Shown: positions 25,037-38,239 of the stretch, piece by piece
Layout of the letters: each line of letters opens with the position of its first letter
Position numbering within the stretch: the stretch's first letter is position 1
Source of the DNA: Myoxocephalus aenaeus
Lineage: Eukaryota; Chordata; Actinopteri; Perciformes; Cottidae
DNA: 64,000 nt
Direction: 5' to 3'
NCBI GenBank assembly: GCA_038501785.1
Contig: JBAMJR010000051.1
Coordinates: 2,310,001-2,374,000, forward strand
Notes under the pieces: generated by a model
What the model saw: only the letters and a program-made list of their open reading frames with translations
Told to the model about the DNA's origin: nothing
The model's database searches: none
Position numbers and translations under genes: made by a program

Positions 25037-28000
25037 ATGTCCAGGAAGGTTGTGAGGTCCAGCAAGTTCCGTCACGTCTTTGGCCAGGGTGTGAAAGCAG
25101 ACCAATGCTACGATGACATCCGAATCTCCCAGATGACATGGGACAGCAACTTCTGCTCGGTCAACCCCAAGTTTGTGGCCATGATTGTGGATGCCAGTGG
25201 TGGAGGAGCCTTCATGGTGTTGCCCCTGAGCAAGGTGGGTCACAGGAAACACCTTGGTTGTGTTGGCAAGAAGAAGAGGAATAGATCTGCTGCTCGGCTC
25301 TTCTGTGTCCTTCTACTTCCTATAATACCATTTTTGGATGTGTTGATTATTTTAGAATCTGGTGGGTTCAATGTTTGTTTATTTCAACATCATGCTTATG
25401 TTTAAAAATGTACATACTGCCAGTCACCCTCACACGTTCAGCTAAATAAGGAAGTTTGATGCTAACTTTGAGTCTTTCTACACGTCACTCGCTCTGCTGT
25501 TGAGAGGTTTTCGCCATATTAGGAGTTTGTTGTCAGCTCAGCGAGGGCAGGATGTGGCTTCAACCCAGTTATTCTACTGTCACTTACGGAGTACGTTAGG
25601 TGACTTGAAACCCTTTATTGTGTTTCCTGAAAAAAAGTGGAAAAATTGCAAACATTGTTTCGGGTCATCTGAACAACTGAATTGAGATTGTGAACTAAAT
25701 GATGAATGCATGTTTCCAAATTCTTATATAATTGGGTATCTACAGGTCTTGAAAAGTATTTTCAACTTCTTTCGACTTTAAAATTTTAAACAATTTGCAA
25801 AATATGATATCAAAATAAATCCCTCTCGGCCATATAGTTCCTGCTGGGTTTCTTTCATACTCACATACTTTGGCCGATACGACAGTGAATAATATATTAA
25901 TTTTCTTTCTATGTGAAAAGTCTTTAAATTCAACTTGGTGAACCCTGCAGAATCCACATTATTCATGGTCCTATCGCTCGTGTACTATACAGCTCTCAAG
26001 GGGAAACAAATTAGTAAAGGGACCAGTGGGCGTGAAATTGCAGAGAAATGTTCTGCAGATGTGGAGATATTCATCCTATTTGGAGATGAATATTAGTGCT
26101 GCCGTGTTCCTCTCATCTTGCTTTAAGGACAATAACCTCTTCAGTAGTTTTTTTTACTTAGAAACCAATAAATTAATAAACAACCACAGAATTCAGTTTT
26201 GCCAGATGTGATCTATACAATATGCTGAAAAAAAGGTACACAACATGATCCAGATTGGGACAAGGAAGGAAAAAAAAGAAGAACCATGGGATTTCACCTT
26301 CTGGGCCCTGATCCCCTTTATAACCCAGTTACTAGACATTAGGTGTAATTGGAGGCATAGCAGTGGGATTTGTATCAGCTGATTATCAACTTCCTCCTCC
26401 CACCTTGGCTTAATCATCAAGGCCTTTTTACTCCATCATAGTTGTTTGTAACCCTTCAGTCCCTTGAACACTTTGAGTTGTTTAAGAGTTGAATTCAGCA
26501 TCCCTCTCTGTGTCTCTGTCTCTGCAGACCGGACGCATCGACATGTCCTACCCCACTGTGTGCGGCCACACGGGGCCGGTCCTGGACATCGAGTTTTGTC
26601 CTCACAACGACAACATCATTGCCAGTGGCTCCGAGGACTGCAGTGTCATGGTAGGCATCGCTGTAATATAACAATCTTTCAGTTTTCACTCAAGCACGAC
26701 ATGATGTTTTGTTGTAATGTTGCACTCTAATGTGTGTAAACTCCGAATCTAATGTTTCCTTGCTAAACAGATTTGGGAGATCCCGGACGGCGGGCTGACC
26801 ACGCCACTCACGGATCCTGTGGTCAAGCTGGACGGCCACTCCAAGCGTGTTGGCATCCTGAGCTGGCACCCCACCGCCCACAATGTGCTGCTGAGTGCAG
26901 GTAATACTACACCTCGTACACCTGGTGAAGCCACAGGAGCACCCGGAGCTGCGTTTAATCATCTGACAGGGAGCTCCTGGCTTGTACATTAGAGGAACCG
27001 GGGTGCTGCAACGCCAAATATGTTTTGTTGAATGAGATTCACACCTTCGTTGAACAGGAAGTTCTTACAGCCTCCACCCACTTTGTTCACTCTGAACATT
27101 CATCAGCGCTCTTACTGAGGCTCACAGCATTCTACTGTAGACAGCAAACTCTTGCTAAATACCAACTGCTGAGAGTCACTAGGACAATGTGGTTAGAATT
27201 GATAATATCATGAAGATAACCCGTTATTGAATTATTGACCAGCTGTAATTGCTGCTAATATACAGTTTAAACCTTTGATCTCTGGATGTTCCAGCTTCTA
27301 AGCCTGGGATAAAGGCGCTGCATTTCTAGTGTAGGTGGGTCAAACAGTCTTTTGCATGAATGAGAATAAATTTATGATGTTTCAGATTCTCTATGTGTTG
27401 CTCCTTTCTTTTATGGCAGCTCTCACCAAACACACTAGAAATATCAAACATCAGTGAACATTTTCCAGGAATGAACTCAGCGACTCTGATTGGTTTTGGG
27501 AAGTCGGTGTGAAAGCTTTCATCAGAGTATGAATCTGTTATGCCAGTCAATGATGGAGACTTTCAAACCATCGATGTTTTTAATGAGAAAGTAAGGCACA
27601 TTTTAACGCGATACTTACCTGGATTTAATTTTATTTATTCAATAGATTAGGCTTTACGGCCCACTGTGAATCCTCTTTCGATTGACCACCTTTGTGGCTG
27701 CTGTGTCCTTGCAGGCTGCGATAACGTTGTGATCCTGTGGAACGTTGCTCGTGGGGAGGCGGTGGTGAGGATCGACAGCGTTCACCCCGACCTCATCTAC
27801 AGCGCCTGCTGGAACCAGGACGGCTCCAGGATCCTCACCGCCTGCAAGGACAAGACCATGCGAGTGCTGGACCCACGCAAGGGCACCGTGCTCATTGTAG
27901 GTTTCCTCCCTTTCCTTCCATCCTCCCCTCCTTCTTTCCTTCCCTTAAACACCGCACTGCCAAAACAAGTCTTCAATTATATTTCTCAGCAAACATCTGC

Positions 28001-31000
28001 AGTGACATTTAACTCACAAACTGTAATCATAGGGCTGCATCGAAGGATTCTTATTTATTATTGATTAATCTGCGACACATGTTTTGTTGAGTCATTTGTC
28101 AACAAAAGGTCAGAAAATACCAAAAAGTCATCACAATGACTCAAACGTCTTGAAATAGCTTCTTTTTTTTTCGTCTAATAAACCCTCTAAAGATATTAAT
28201 CTTCCAAAATGTCTTAAATTTACGGTCTTTTGAGAGGCTGCACATTTGAGGCATTTTCGCTTAAAATATTATAATTTGCTATACATTTTGGTGAATGGAC
28301 TAATTGGATAATTTACTAATTATTTATTATATAAATTTGAAAGTGCCATTTAAGTAAGTATTTTTCTTCAGCAATTTGATGAATTTCAGTGCAAAAGTAA
28401 AGGAATTTGATACTACTTTTTGTTATAAGTGAAATGGAACCCGATTATCATCTTTTTTGCACATGCTAATAATAATAACAATAATTATTATAATAACTTA
28501 AGAATATCATTGTTTTTGATATTCTAATAATATGATATTATTTTTATGCTCATAAGGAGTAATTACATTTCCATCCAGAGCCCTCATTGCTAAAATACAG
28601 AGTATGGTTGAATTGGACTCAACGAAAGGTTCTGTCTGTAACATCTCTGCTCTGCCTCTCACGCCTCCAGGAGAAGGAGAAGCCTCATGAGGGCTCCCGG
28701 CCTATTCGGGCTGTGTTCGTGGCCGACGGGAAGATCCTCAGCACAGGCTTCAGCCGCATGAGTGAGAGACAGGTGGCGCTGTGGGACCCAGTGAGTGTCA
28801 ACCTGCATGTCCAAGTCCAAGACTTGTCTCTTACATTCTTTTCTGTCTCTAGCTGAAAACTGTTTTTACTTTACTATTATTCATCCTTCTTATTCTTCAA
28901 TTGTAACTGTTTTCAGAGTGACACATACAGTTAAAGTGTTTTAAGTAAAAGTATGAAGAAGACATTCAAAACAGAAACACCAGTTCCAACTTTGGCAGGA
29001 TTATGTTTTTACTCTTGGAAGAAAATAGCTTGTCAGGGCCTCTAAAGATGCCCTCCAGGTGTGTTTCTCAAATAGGGGGACGAGTACCCCTAGGGGTACT
29101 TTTGAGTACTGCAGGAGGGGATTTTTGAATTTCCGTTAATAATAAAAACATTATCAGCCATGCATAATTCTTAATTACACAATAATAAGTTCAAGTACTT
29201 CACTGAAACATATTTAATTGTGGTTATTGGGGGTGAGTTTGATAACCACTGTTTTATAAAAATACTGTGCTAACAATAAAACAAATTTGTATTGATATAT
29301 TTTCACCTAGTTAAGAATTTTCAAAATGACATACTTTCAGCAGATTCATATGAGCGGACATTCTGGTGTTAAACTCTGCTAATATATATATATAGAGAGA
29401 GAGAGATTGGACTCTTTGTGGTACTTTTCCAAATCTTACCAAACTGTTGCTCAGGAGTTATTTACTGTATCTACAACACAGCTGTTTCACAACTGCCAGC
29501 TTACAAGCTCAATCAAATAAGTCCTCGGCTTACCTGCAGTCTGCTCGAGCAGCTCTTTTCATATAGGATCTTGTATTGACTAATCAAACGTCTAACTCTT
29601 TGTATCTGAATCTCTTCTCACAGAATAACTTCGGGGAGCCTCTGACCCTGCAGGAACTGGACACCAGTAGTGGCGTTCTTTTGCCATTTTTTGACCCAGA
29701 CACTGGCATCGTCTACCTCTGTGGCAAGGTTAGATTTAGATGTTGAAATAACCGCCTTTCTGTGTCTGTCTCACCCACACACACACACATCTGACGCTCA
29801 CATCTTGTTCACAGGGAGACAGCAGTATTCGTTACTTTGAGATCACAGATGAAGCCCCTTATGTCCACTACCTGTCCATGTACAGCAGCAAGGAGAGCCA
29901 GAAGGGGATGGGATGCATGCCCAAGAGGGGCCTGGAGGTCAACAAGTGTGAAATCACCAGGTAAAGACATCCGTGTCCAGTGGTGGAAAAAGTATTCAGA
30001 TCCTACCTTCAGTAAAAAGACTAATAATAATCCACTACAAGTGAAAGACTTGCATTCAAAACCCTTTACCTAAGTAAAAGTATGTCAATATTATAAGCAA
30101 AGTGTACTTAAAGTACCAATTGGGCCTTAAAATGTTCTCTGTCAGTGTTTAACTATTATATATGAAGTTTCTGGGTTAATATTACTGCTGCATTAATGTG
30201 TATGTTGTATTTTAATACCTTTATATACTGTTGGCTAGTTTAATGTACAGCAATCCATTCGTTTCTATTAGATCATTATGTATTCTTGTGAACTAAAACT
30301 CTCCGACAAATGTAAAAAGTTCAACATTTACCCCTGTATAGTAAGGAGGAGAGGTATAAAGTAGTAGGACATGAAAGTAAAGTAAAGTACAGTAAAGTAC
30401 CTTGAATTTGTGCTTAAGCACAAGCACTGCACTGCTAGCGTTGTGCTACAGAGGTGCTAGCATGGCCAGATTTTTAGTCTTGTTTATGTTGAAAAGAGTC
30501 TATTCCCTCAAAAGGAAACTGATTAACTCAAGCTAGACTGACGCAAAAACTTAAAATATGAACAAATATTTCTTCCCTCAGGTTCTACAAACTCCATGAG
30601 AGGAAATGTGAGCCTGTAGTCATGACGGTGCCACGCAAGGTACAATATACACCACATGTGCTTTTATCAGTCACAATGAGTTTCCTTGGTTTACATGTAG
30701 ATTCATTTGTGCATTTCTGACCTGAACTCACTCTTTGCTTCTCTGCCGGTCAGTCTGATCTGTTCCAGGAGGATCTGTACCCCGACACCGTCGGCCCTGA
30801 GCCTTCAGTCGAAGCTGACGACTGGTTTCAAGGAAAAGAGGGCAAGCCTATTCTGATCTCTCTGAAGGACGGGTTTGTAGCAACCACCAAAGCCAAAGAG
30901 TTCAAAGTTCACAAGAGTCTCCTGAAGACCACAACTGCTTCTGCTGGGACCCAACAGGATAACAGCGAGGTGAGACATTTAAAGCTATAAACTATACGTC

Positions 31001-31835
31001 ACATTGAGGGTTCAAACTGTTTCAAAAGTTGCAGTGGAGGAATGTAACTAAGTATATTTACTCAAGTAATGTAATTCAGTTAAATTTGACTCCATTTCTG
31101 CTCCTTTATACTGCAGAGATTGAATAAATTTCAACTTAAATATAACATTAGTACTGCATATAAAGTTATTAAAACAGTGATAATGTTTAAATGACTACAT
31201 ATTTTTTATAATATAACCCCTATATGCATAGTGGTACTTTAATTATTTTTTTTACACAGTTTTGATTGCAGGACTTTTACTTGCACCCACGTGTTTTTAC
31301 ACTCTGCATAGAAGTGAAAGATCTGAACAGTGAATACAACATGTAATCATTTGTATTACCTTCTTATGGATATAATAGGACTATATGGCACGTGACTAGT
31401 AAAAAGTACCACAGACCTTCCTGTGAGTAGTTTCACGGAAATATTTTCCTTCAACTATAGTTCCTATATTGCTCACAACAAAGTCTGGATCATCTTGAGG
31501 AACCTGGTCATGATTTCTGGAAAGGGATTTTGCTGTTGAGTTTTTCATATGTATTTTCATTCTCGTGCTATATTGTCCTATTGTATTGGAGAGAAGGAAG
31601 ACTTCTCTACAGCCATTATCTCCAAAATGTAGGCAACTGACAGCAACACAGTCTAGATTGATAAATAGCACGACAGGTAACTGGTATTAACTGTGAATCT
31701 GTAATCCTACTGTAACTCTATCTGTGTCTGTTTGTTTCTCAGGAGGTTCAGTCCTTGAGAAAGGAGGTGAAAGACCTCAACGCAGCGGTAGAGGAGCTGA
31801 CCAAGCGCGTGAAGGAGCTGGAGAGCAATCATTAA
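25037..31835 (+). CDS. coro1a: Coronin-1A-like actin-binding WD-repeat protein
   Basis: Ten coding exons join in frame: 25037-25234, 26528-26650, 26771-26900, 27715-27896, 28671-28790, 29624-29728, 29815-29960, 30582-30639, 30754-30969 and 31743-31835. They give 456 residues (human CORO1A has 461). The N-terminal basic motif VVRSSKFRHVFGQ, the seven-bladed WD propeller (for example ASGSEDCSVMIWEIP) and the C-terminal extension MTVPRKSDLFQEDLYPDT are canonical. The last exon encodes a short heptad coiled coil (LRKEVKDLNAAVEELTKRVK) for oligomerisation. Choices such as VVRSSKF, AVFVADGKILSTGF and SSKESQKGMG fit CORO1A better than 1B, 1C or 6. In the family, coronin-1A binds F-actin and Arp2/3 at the leukocyte cortex and supports T-cell survival and phagosome function. 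The gene ends about 800 bases from a convergent claudin gene. Confidence 0.95.
28029..28335. repeat. Diverged GGCTGCA-type dispersed repeat in a coronin intron
   Basis: It starts AGGGCTGCATCGAAGGATTC, contains ATTGATTAATC and the internal phrase AAACCCTCTAAAGATATTAA, and ends near GGACTAATTGGATAATT. It matches the layout of the copies at 16110 and 54247 and is noncoding. Confidence 0.45.
29070..29265. repeat. Short dispersed teleost repeat (GTACCCCTAGGGGTAC type)
   Basis: The 16-base palindrome GTACCCCTAGGGGTAC is followed by TTTTGAGTACTGCAGGAGGG, a phrase I recognise from many fish introns. It lies in the intron between coronin exons 28671-28790 and 29624-29728. Confidence 0.45.
29978..30431 (-). 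repeat. Dispersed AAGTAAAAGTA-type repeat, copy 1
   Basis: It begins CAGTGGTGGAAAAAGTATTC and carries the hallmark phrases of a very abundant teleost MITE-like family (AAGTGAAAGACTTGCATTCA, CAAAGTGTACTTAAAGTACC, TATACTGTTGGCTAGTTTAA). It lies in the intron before coronin exon 30582-30639. Its orientation is opposite to the copy at 31032. Confidence 0.6.
31032..31340 (+). repeat. Dispersed AAGTAAAAGTA-type repeat, copy 2 (inverted relative to copy 1)
   Basis: It begins CAGTGGAGGAATGTAACTAA and GTATATTTACTCAAGTAATG, and ends GCAGGACTTTTACTTGCACC then GTGAAAGATCTGAACAG. This is the same family as 29978-30431 in the opposite direction, on the other side of two coronin exons. Confidence 0.6.
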
Positions 31836-31997
31836 ACTAGAGAGGTTTAATAAACAAGATAAATAAATCCAGAGTAGAAGTTAGGAGAGCAAAGAAAGAC
31901 ATTAAGAGAAGAGCGTGCTGTTGTACATCTGATTGTAGTGAGACATCTACAGTTTTGTTTTGTTAGGCTTGAATTTGTTTATTTGGTTTGTCTGCTC

Positions 31998-32044
31998 AAT
32001 AAAAAAAAATCCTATTTTAATATATGCATATTGTTTGGAATAAA
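31998..32044 (+). promoter_or_regulatory. Poly(A) signals of the coronin gene
   Basis: AATAAA occurs at 31998-32003 and again at 32039-32044, about 165 and 205 bases after the stop codon. A short 3' UTR fits the tight convergent spacing with the claudin gene. Confidence 0.6.
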
Positions 32045-32643
32045 ATCCTCTGTATTTTCAAAATACTGTTTGGACTTTTTCTGTGAAAAGAAATACACAT
32101 GAAACACACGTTTGAATGTATCCAGATTTTAATTATTTATGATCATCGTACAAAATGAGAAACACAACAACATGAGCGATAATAAATGGTTTATCAAATG
32201 TTTGAAATGTCATATGGACCTTTAGAGAAACAAGTGCTCACATTTTGAGCAGCTTTTTCTGACTGCTAATAATAGAAGAGATTGAATCGTAACAGACAAG
32301 TGATAAAATATGAAATATGGACAGAAGGGTTGATCCTAACTATTTGTAAAATATGAGGCTAAAAAGGCAGGATAGGTCTTCCATACTTAAAATGTTGCGT
32401 TTTCTGTAGACCTTAGATTATAGCTTTTCTCACAAATACACTTTTCACATTTTCATAATCTTGAATTTTACTTTACACTTGAAGTCAAACGTTTCAAGGA
32501 AAATAAAGACTTTTATTTCTAAGATCACAAATTGTGTCACAAAACAACCTCTGGTGTCTACTTTGTTGCCCCCCCGGTCTTTCACCAAATACCCCCCCCC
32601 CCCTTCCTTTTTGTCAAACACTATAGTCCCCATCATAAAGCCA

Positions 32644-33593
32644 CTACACATAGTTTTTATTGGGGGCTGAGGCGGCGCTGTTGCTGTAGTACTTGGCGGT
32701 TCCACTGCTGCCAGATTTGGGCCTGCTGAAGCAGCAGAGCAGACCTCCAGCCAGAATGAGCAGCACGCCGGCGCCCCAACCCACAAAGATACACGCTCCC
32801 AGCTCTCTCTTCTGGTTACCAGGGATCAGGGCGTTGTTGAAGTCTTGCACAATATTGTGGGCGGACCAGCTGACGGGTATGATGGCCAAGAGGCCGGCCA
32901 GCAGCAGGCCCACCCCGGCCACCAGGCTGATCTTGGGCTTGATGTTTTCGTTCTCTATGCAGGTGGTGAAGTCGGCCCCGCAGAACAGCATGAGGAGGCT
33001 GAGGCAGCATAGCATGCAGCTGATGATGGTCATGGCGCGGGCGGCCTGCAGGTCAGAGGGCAGCACCAGCAGGGAGTCGTATTTCTTGCACTGCTGCTGG
33101 CCGGTACTCTGCACCACACAGGTCATCCACAGGCCCTCCTCAGCGCTCTACTCAACACACACACACAGAAAAAGAAAGGTGTCCATTGGTGAAATGTAAC
33201 TCTTTTATTTTATAATTATAGTTAGGTTAAGTTAGTTAAGACCTGCCAATCAATTTGGGTGTGATGGCAGTGAGTGTGTTTTAGGCTTGTGAGTCTATAA
33301 CTTTTTTGTGATATAGGGTTAATAAATATACTATACTTCAAGGAAAGTCATATGAGTTCACTGTATGATGGACTTTAAATGTTGGTTCTACATCTCTGCG
33401 TACCCACACACTTTCTTCCCATCATGACCTTTCATAACAAGAGGCTGAAGCTTTTCATTACCACTGCAATCACGATGTTGGATCCCGTGAAGGAGGACAC
33501 TTTCCAGCGTGGGACAGCGCAGCAGACGATGACCCCGATCAGGCCGAGGACCCCGAAGGACACACACACAATCTGAACTCCGACAGATCCCAT
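32644..33593 (-). CDS. Claudin tight-junction protein (CLDN3/4/6/9-like)
   Basis: Two exons on the minus strand, 33593-33462 and 33147-32644, joined in phase 0, give 211 residues, a usual claudin length. There are four hydrophobic segments. The first extracellular loop carries the claudin signature: W30, then EGLW, then two cysteines in MTCVVQSTGQQQC. Conserved ALIPGNQKRELG appears in loop two, and the protein ends in the PDZ-binding dipeptide YV for ZO-1. Claudins polymerise in tight-junction strands and set paracellular ion permeability. The residue before EGLW is Glu, where the family usually has Trp (IWEGLW), and the intron falls just before this motif. Many fish claudins are intronless, so the intron is notable. 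I cannot assign the exact fish paralogue. Confidence 0.9.
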
Positions 33594-33599
33594 TCTGTA

Positions 33600-36000
33600 A
33601 CAAGAATTAGTAGACGAATCAGAGGCATATAGACGTTAGCGCTACGTTTCAGAACGTTTTGTTTTGCCCTCAGTTTCGTCTTAACGTTTAGTTTTTTGCA
33701 ATTGTCTTTTTCTCTCAACAACTTTGCATCCACAGCCATCTGAGGGGGCGGGATCGCTTTTTTTAATTGGATCCGCCAAGATCTATGATTTTGACATTGT
33801 TTATTTATGTTTCATTGCTCATGTATTATAAACTTTAACTTTGAATTCCTAGTACTTTAAGTGCTGTTGAAGTAAAACTCTTCTTGTTTTCCTTCTTTGG
33901 GTAGAAAGTAGGGGTTGTTGAATCGTCTGCACTGATCCAACATGGAAGATCCATTCATCCGTTGTTATTGTTGTGTTACTGTGGATGTGTGAGGGCGTTT
34001 GATGATTACACAACACGCACTTAGACAAACACTTGTTCACTCTGGCAGGCCATCCCAGGATTACGTTCCTTCGGGCTACATTTCAACAAATTCATGTCCT
34101 GACAGGCTCCAGCTTCCAGGGTCTCCACCCAGGATTTGCTGAGCCACTCCCTCAAATATTTTTGAGGAAAATCTGCCAATTTATGATTACACTTCATACA
34201 GATACAAATTATAGTTAAAGCGGGCGGAAAATGCACTCATGGGTTAGGTTAACTGTGAAGAACGACACTAATTATTTGAATGAAAAGTGATGCAGATGAA
34301 GGAAATACTTTTGATCACGACGATATTTAATTAATTCTCGATTTTTTTCAAAAGTAAACAGTTTGATTGTAATTTCTTTATTAAAATAAATTGTATGTTT
34401 TGATATTGAAAATATAAAGAAAACAGCAATATTAACAGACAATTTGACATAAAGGGAGGCGCTAAACTGAACTAACTAAACAGAACAAATAAATAAATGA
34501 AACAAAAGGTTATAGTCCCTCGAGATGTGTGCATTTTATTTCCACAGTTTATGTTTAAACTTATTTTCATGTGAGGAAGCCCTGCCCTTTGTTCTCCATC
34601 CATAAAGACAATTCAAACTATCCTTAGCCATCTTTCAACAAGATTTTCTTTTGTACAGTTCAGTAAAAGATTATAAACCGGATGACCATAAAACTTTCCT
34701 TCCCAATAAATCAAGTACTACTTTTAAGCGTCTGTGACCCAACCCAGATCGCAGACTTGCAGAGCAAATTGAACATTGAAACTAATCTAATGACGATCAG
34801 TGGATTCTAAATAAAATGTGTTGTTCTTATTTCTAAAAAGAATGTCTTCAGAATTACTGATAGTTTTCTTACACTTAATTTAAAAAATCCTAAAACAAGG
34901 AACAAACAGAACACTTTTTTACAAACATGCAGTGCTTTTTCTTTTTCACTCTCACAACTGTTTATTTGCACTTTCCATACTTTTTGCTTATGCCCAATAA
35001 AATGCATTAAACTAATCCTCAACCAACCATTGTATCCTCTGTCTTTTCAAGCTTTTGCAGAATCTCTTTTCTCTTTTTTTTTTCAGAGCTCAGACTGTCG
35101 ATCTGAATACAAAAATGGATGAAGAAGATGCCTACCTTTTATTCGGTGTCCTCTGAACTTGATAAGAAAAAAATATCGAAAAATTTGGTGAAGTTCTCCT
35201 TTCTTCCTGCCTGAGCGTTGTTTTGAAGATGCTGTTTTGGGATGTTCACGAGACTGTGACAAGATGGGGTATTTGTAGAGGAATTTGAGGTATAGGGTGG
35301 GGTTGTGCTCCAACAGGAGGGAAGGACCTGTCGACCAGACTGGACTTGTCCTATACGTATGTGTTTCCCTCTCTTTTTCCACCTTAGACTCGCTCTGGAG
35401 CTCAGCTCACCACCAGGAAAAGACCTTAGAGTTTCCAGGAAAAGAAAAGTTGTGCTGTAAAGTCAGTAGTCTTTGTTGAAAATGGACTCAGAGAGGTTAT
35501 TGGGATTATTTTGAAAATGTAATCATATAGGACTGCAGATTTTTCTTTATGCTCCCAGTTCAAAGAAAAGGATACCACCCAGGTTACCATACCTGCACGA
35601 GATCCCCCCCCCCAACCCTCTGTCGAAACTGTGATGACGAATTTAGGGAGACTAATTTAGGAAACCGAGACACAGTGAGTGGGTTGAGGAGTTTTGCGCA
35701 ATATTCTACATGGGGTTTCATGGATCATGGGATGGAAATAAAATTAGGAAATAAAAATAGGAATGTTGTGAAACCGAACACGTGTCGCCTTTATTAACAC
35801 ATTCAGAAACACACAGACATAATGACACACGCATAGTTTTGGTTTGTCGGCCAATTTAGAATTTAATTTGGAAGAGGGTTTAGTGATGAGAGGAACACAG
35901 GCAACTCACACATATAGTTGAACTTTTTCATGGACATAAACTGTATTTTAGCAGATACATACACTGTGCATTAACTGTAATGTGTTACAGTTACTTTTAG
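33600..36000. other. Upstream flank of the claudin gene, no gene seen
   Basis: This is AT-rich DNA with short spurious frames only. There is a C run at about 35605-35613. Upstream claudin regulatory sequence is expected here, but no specific site could be supported. Confidence 0.4.
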
Positions 36001-36010
36001 GTATATACAC

Positions 36011-36012
36011 AC

Positions 36013-36067
<55 letters not shown>

Positions 36068-36184
36068 CACCCACTAAGTAGCATCTCGTTGTTGCTGAAA
36101 ATATGGGATTATTCTCATAAAGTACCTTGTCGAACATATTACAGTTACAATTATGTATGTATGTATGTATGTATGTATGTATGT

Positions 36185-36254
<70 letters not shown>
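36011..36254. repeat. Compound microsatellite (TA)n, (ATGT)n, (GT)n
   Basis: A TA-rich stretch at 36011-36068 is followed by ATGT repeats from 36152 and a GT run up to 36254. Confidence 0.9.
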
Positions 36255-36257
<3 letters not shown>

Positions 36258-36389
36258 AATATAGTCACCTGCAATTAAGAATCTTTATGCTTTTTGGCAG
36301 AGTGACTGCAGTGGAGACACTGAAGTGAACCAGGTGAAGTGAAGAGTACTTCAGTTGATGACAACGTTGCTTGTTACTGCAATTAAACA

Positions 36390-37440
36390 TTTGTGATATT
36401 AAACAGTTTTGCTGGTAAACTGTTTATTTCTTTAAGGGAAGGGGGAGAGAGAGATACTCGAAACGGCCCGAGAGGTGACAGGTGCGCCGAAAGCCCCGCG
36501 GGACACAGGACCTCATACAAGGGTCAGTCCGTGTCTCAGAACACCAGCCAACCGCACTGGGCTCGACGCACGGGTCACCACCTCTGGCCTCGAGCTTTAT
36601 TATCTCCGCAGAGATATTACAACCCTGGTCTTAATTATGGAGTTAAGCTCCTGTACTCAGCCTTAAAACAGAAGAGGGAAATAAGTCTTACCTTATTTAT
36701 CTAATGCCATCAGCTGTTATCAAACTACAAAAAATAATACATTTTATGACAAACTCTTGCAAGGGGACCAATACTTATAAATCCCTCTCCCAGCCTGGAA
36801 GCACACAGCGGTGCCTGGCGTGGGAGCCAGAGGTCATCCAGGTCCAGTGATCTCTCTCTATAATAGTTACACCAAGTATGTGTCTGTAATGTATAGGTAT
36901 CCTGTATGTTTATCAGTGTGTGTAGCCGTGGTGGATGCACCTCAACTCACCTCGGGGGCTGTCGGGGCAGGTCGACGTGAAGCTCTGCTTCTGGGTTCTC
37001 TGCTGGCTCGATGCCAAGAATTGCAGGAGATCAAAAATGGGCTACGGACGCGCTGACTTGATTTAAACTTCGATATCAATCAATATTTATTTCACCAAAG
37101 ATAGAAAAGGATGTACAAGTTACAAATGCAACCTCGAAAGTACTTATAAGAAAACTGAAAAGATAGGAGAACGGAGGCTCTACTGAAAGTGCGGAGAAAA
37201 ACTAATTGATTCAACTACACCAAAGTATTGCTACGTCTATTCACCTAACTCGCTCAAACGCTGAAGCACCGGGCTTTCTTGAGCCCATGCTCTTTCCTGT
37301 GATACTTCTCCTTTTTTACACCGCAGTCTTATCAGCCTCGTTTCTGCTCATCCTCTCAGTCCTCACACATACGGGGTCAAAACATTTTATCATCACTTTA
37401 CTACAACGGTTATTTGAAGAAACACCACAGGTTTAATCTT
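36390..37440. other. Unassigned intergenic segment of mixed composition
   Basis: It is GC-richer than its flanks at 36450-36600 and 36930-37060, with several open but unrecognisable frames of 60-100 codons. It could be a decayed repeat. I see no splice chain or protein family. Confidence 0.3.
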
Positions 37441-37477
37441 TTCAAGTTACATACACAGTAAATTTTGCAGTGTTAAA

Positions 37478-38075
37478 GTAACACTTAAAGAGTTAAATTT
37501 AACACTATTGCCAAGTGTATTTGGTCCCAATCGGAAATGGTGTTAAATTAACTCTTGCCCAAGTGTTGAAATTTTAGAGTTAAATCAACTCTATATTGAG
37601 TAAAAATGTAACACTGCCTAACACTGTATAGTGTTAATCACATTTAACACTACCGGTTAAATAACTTTGGAGAGTGTAAATATCATTCTCATTAGTGTTG
37701 ATAATTTAACTCTTGTGATAACAAATCAACTCTAATTGAGTTAAATTCCAAATTTTCATTAACACTGTAGAGTTGAAAGTAACACTTGAAGAGTTCAATT
37801 TAACACTATTGCAGTGTATTTGGTCCCAATCTGAAATGGTGTTAAATTAACTCTTGCCCAAGTGTTGATGTTTTAGAGTTAAATCAACTCTATATAGAGT
37901 AACATTTTAACACTACCTAACACTGTATAGTGTTAATCACATTTAACACTACCGGTTAAATAACTCTGGAGAGTGTAAATATCATTCTCATTAGTGTTGA
38001 TAATTTAACTCTTGTGATAACAAATCAACTCTAATCAAGTTAAATTCCACAATTCATTAACACTGTATAGTGTTG
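37478..38075. repeat. Two tandem 299-bp units dense in AACACT/AGTGTT motifs
   Basis: The sequence from TTAAATTTAACACTATTG repeats with a period of 299 bases: GGTGTTAAATTAACTCTTGC starts at 37539 and again at 37838. The units are about 95% alike by eye. Each holds many short inverted motifs (AACACT/AGTGTT and GAGTTAA/TTAACTC). A third partial, more diverged stretch follows to about 38240. No coding potential. Confidence 0.8.
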
Positions 38076-38239
38076 TAAAAAGTTAACACTAGAAGGTCAA
38101 ATAACTCTGGTAAGTGTTGATGTTACACACTACTGTGTTGATAATTTACTCTATTAGGGTGAAAACACATCACTGATAGTGTAACATTCTAACATCCATT
38201 GACACTGCACAGTGTCACTCGAACTTAACACCATTTATA

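Noticed and set aside
32693..33199. 168-codon + strand frame across the claudin
   Set aside because: It is antisense to the claudin exon, which has the full family signature.
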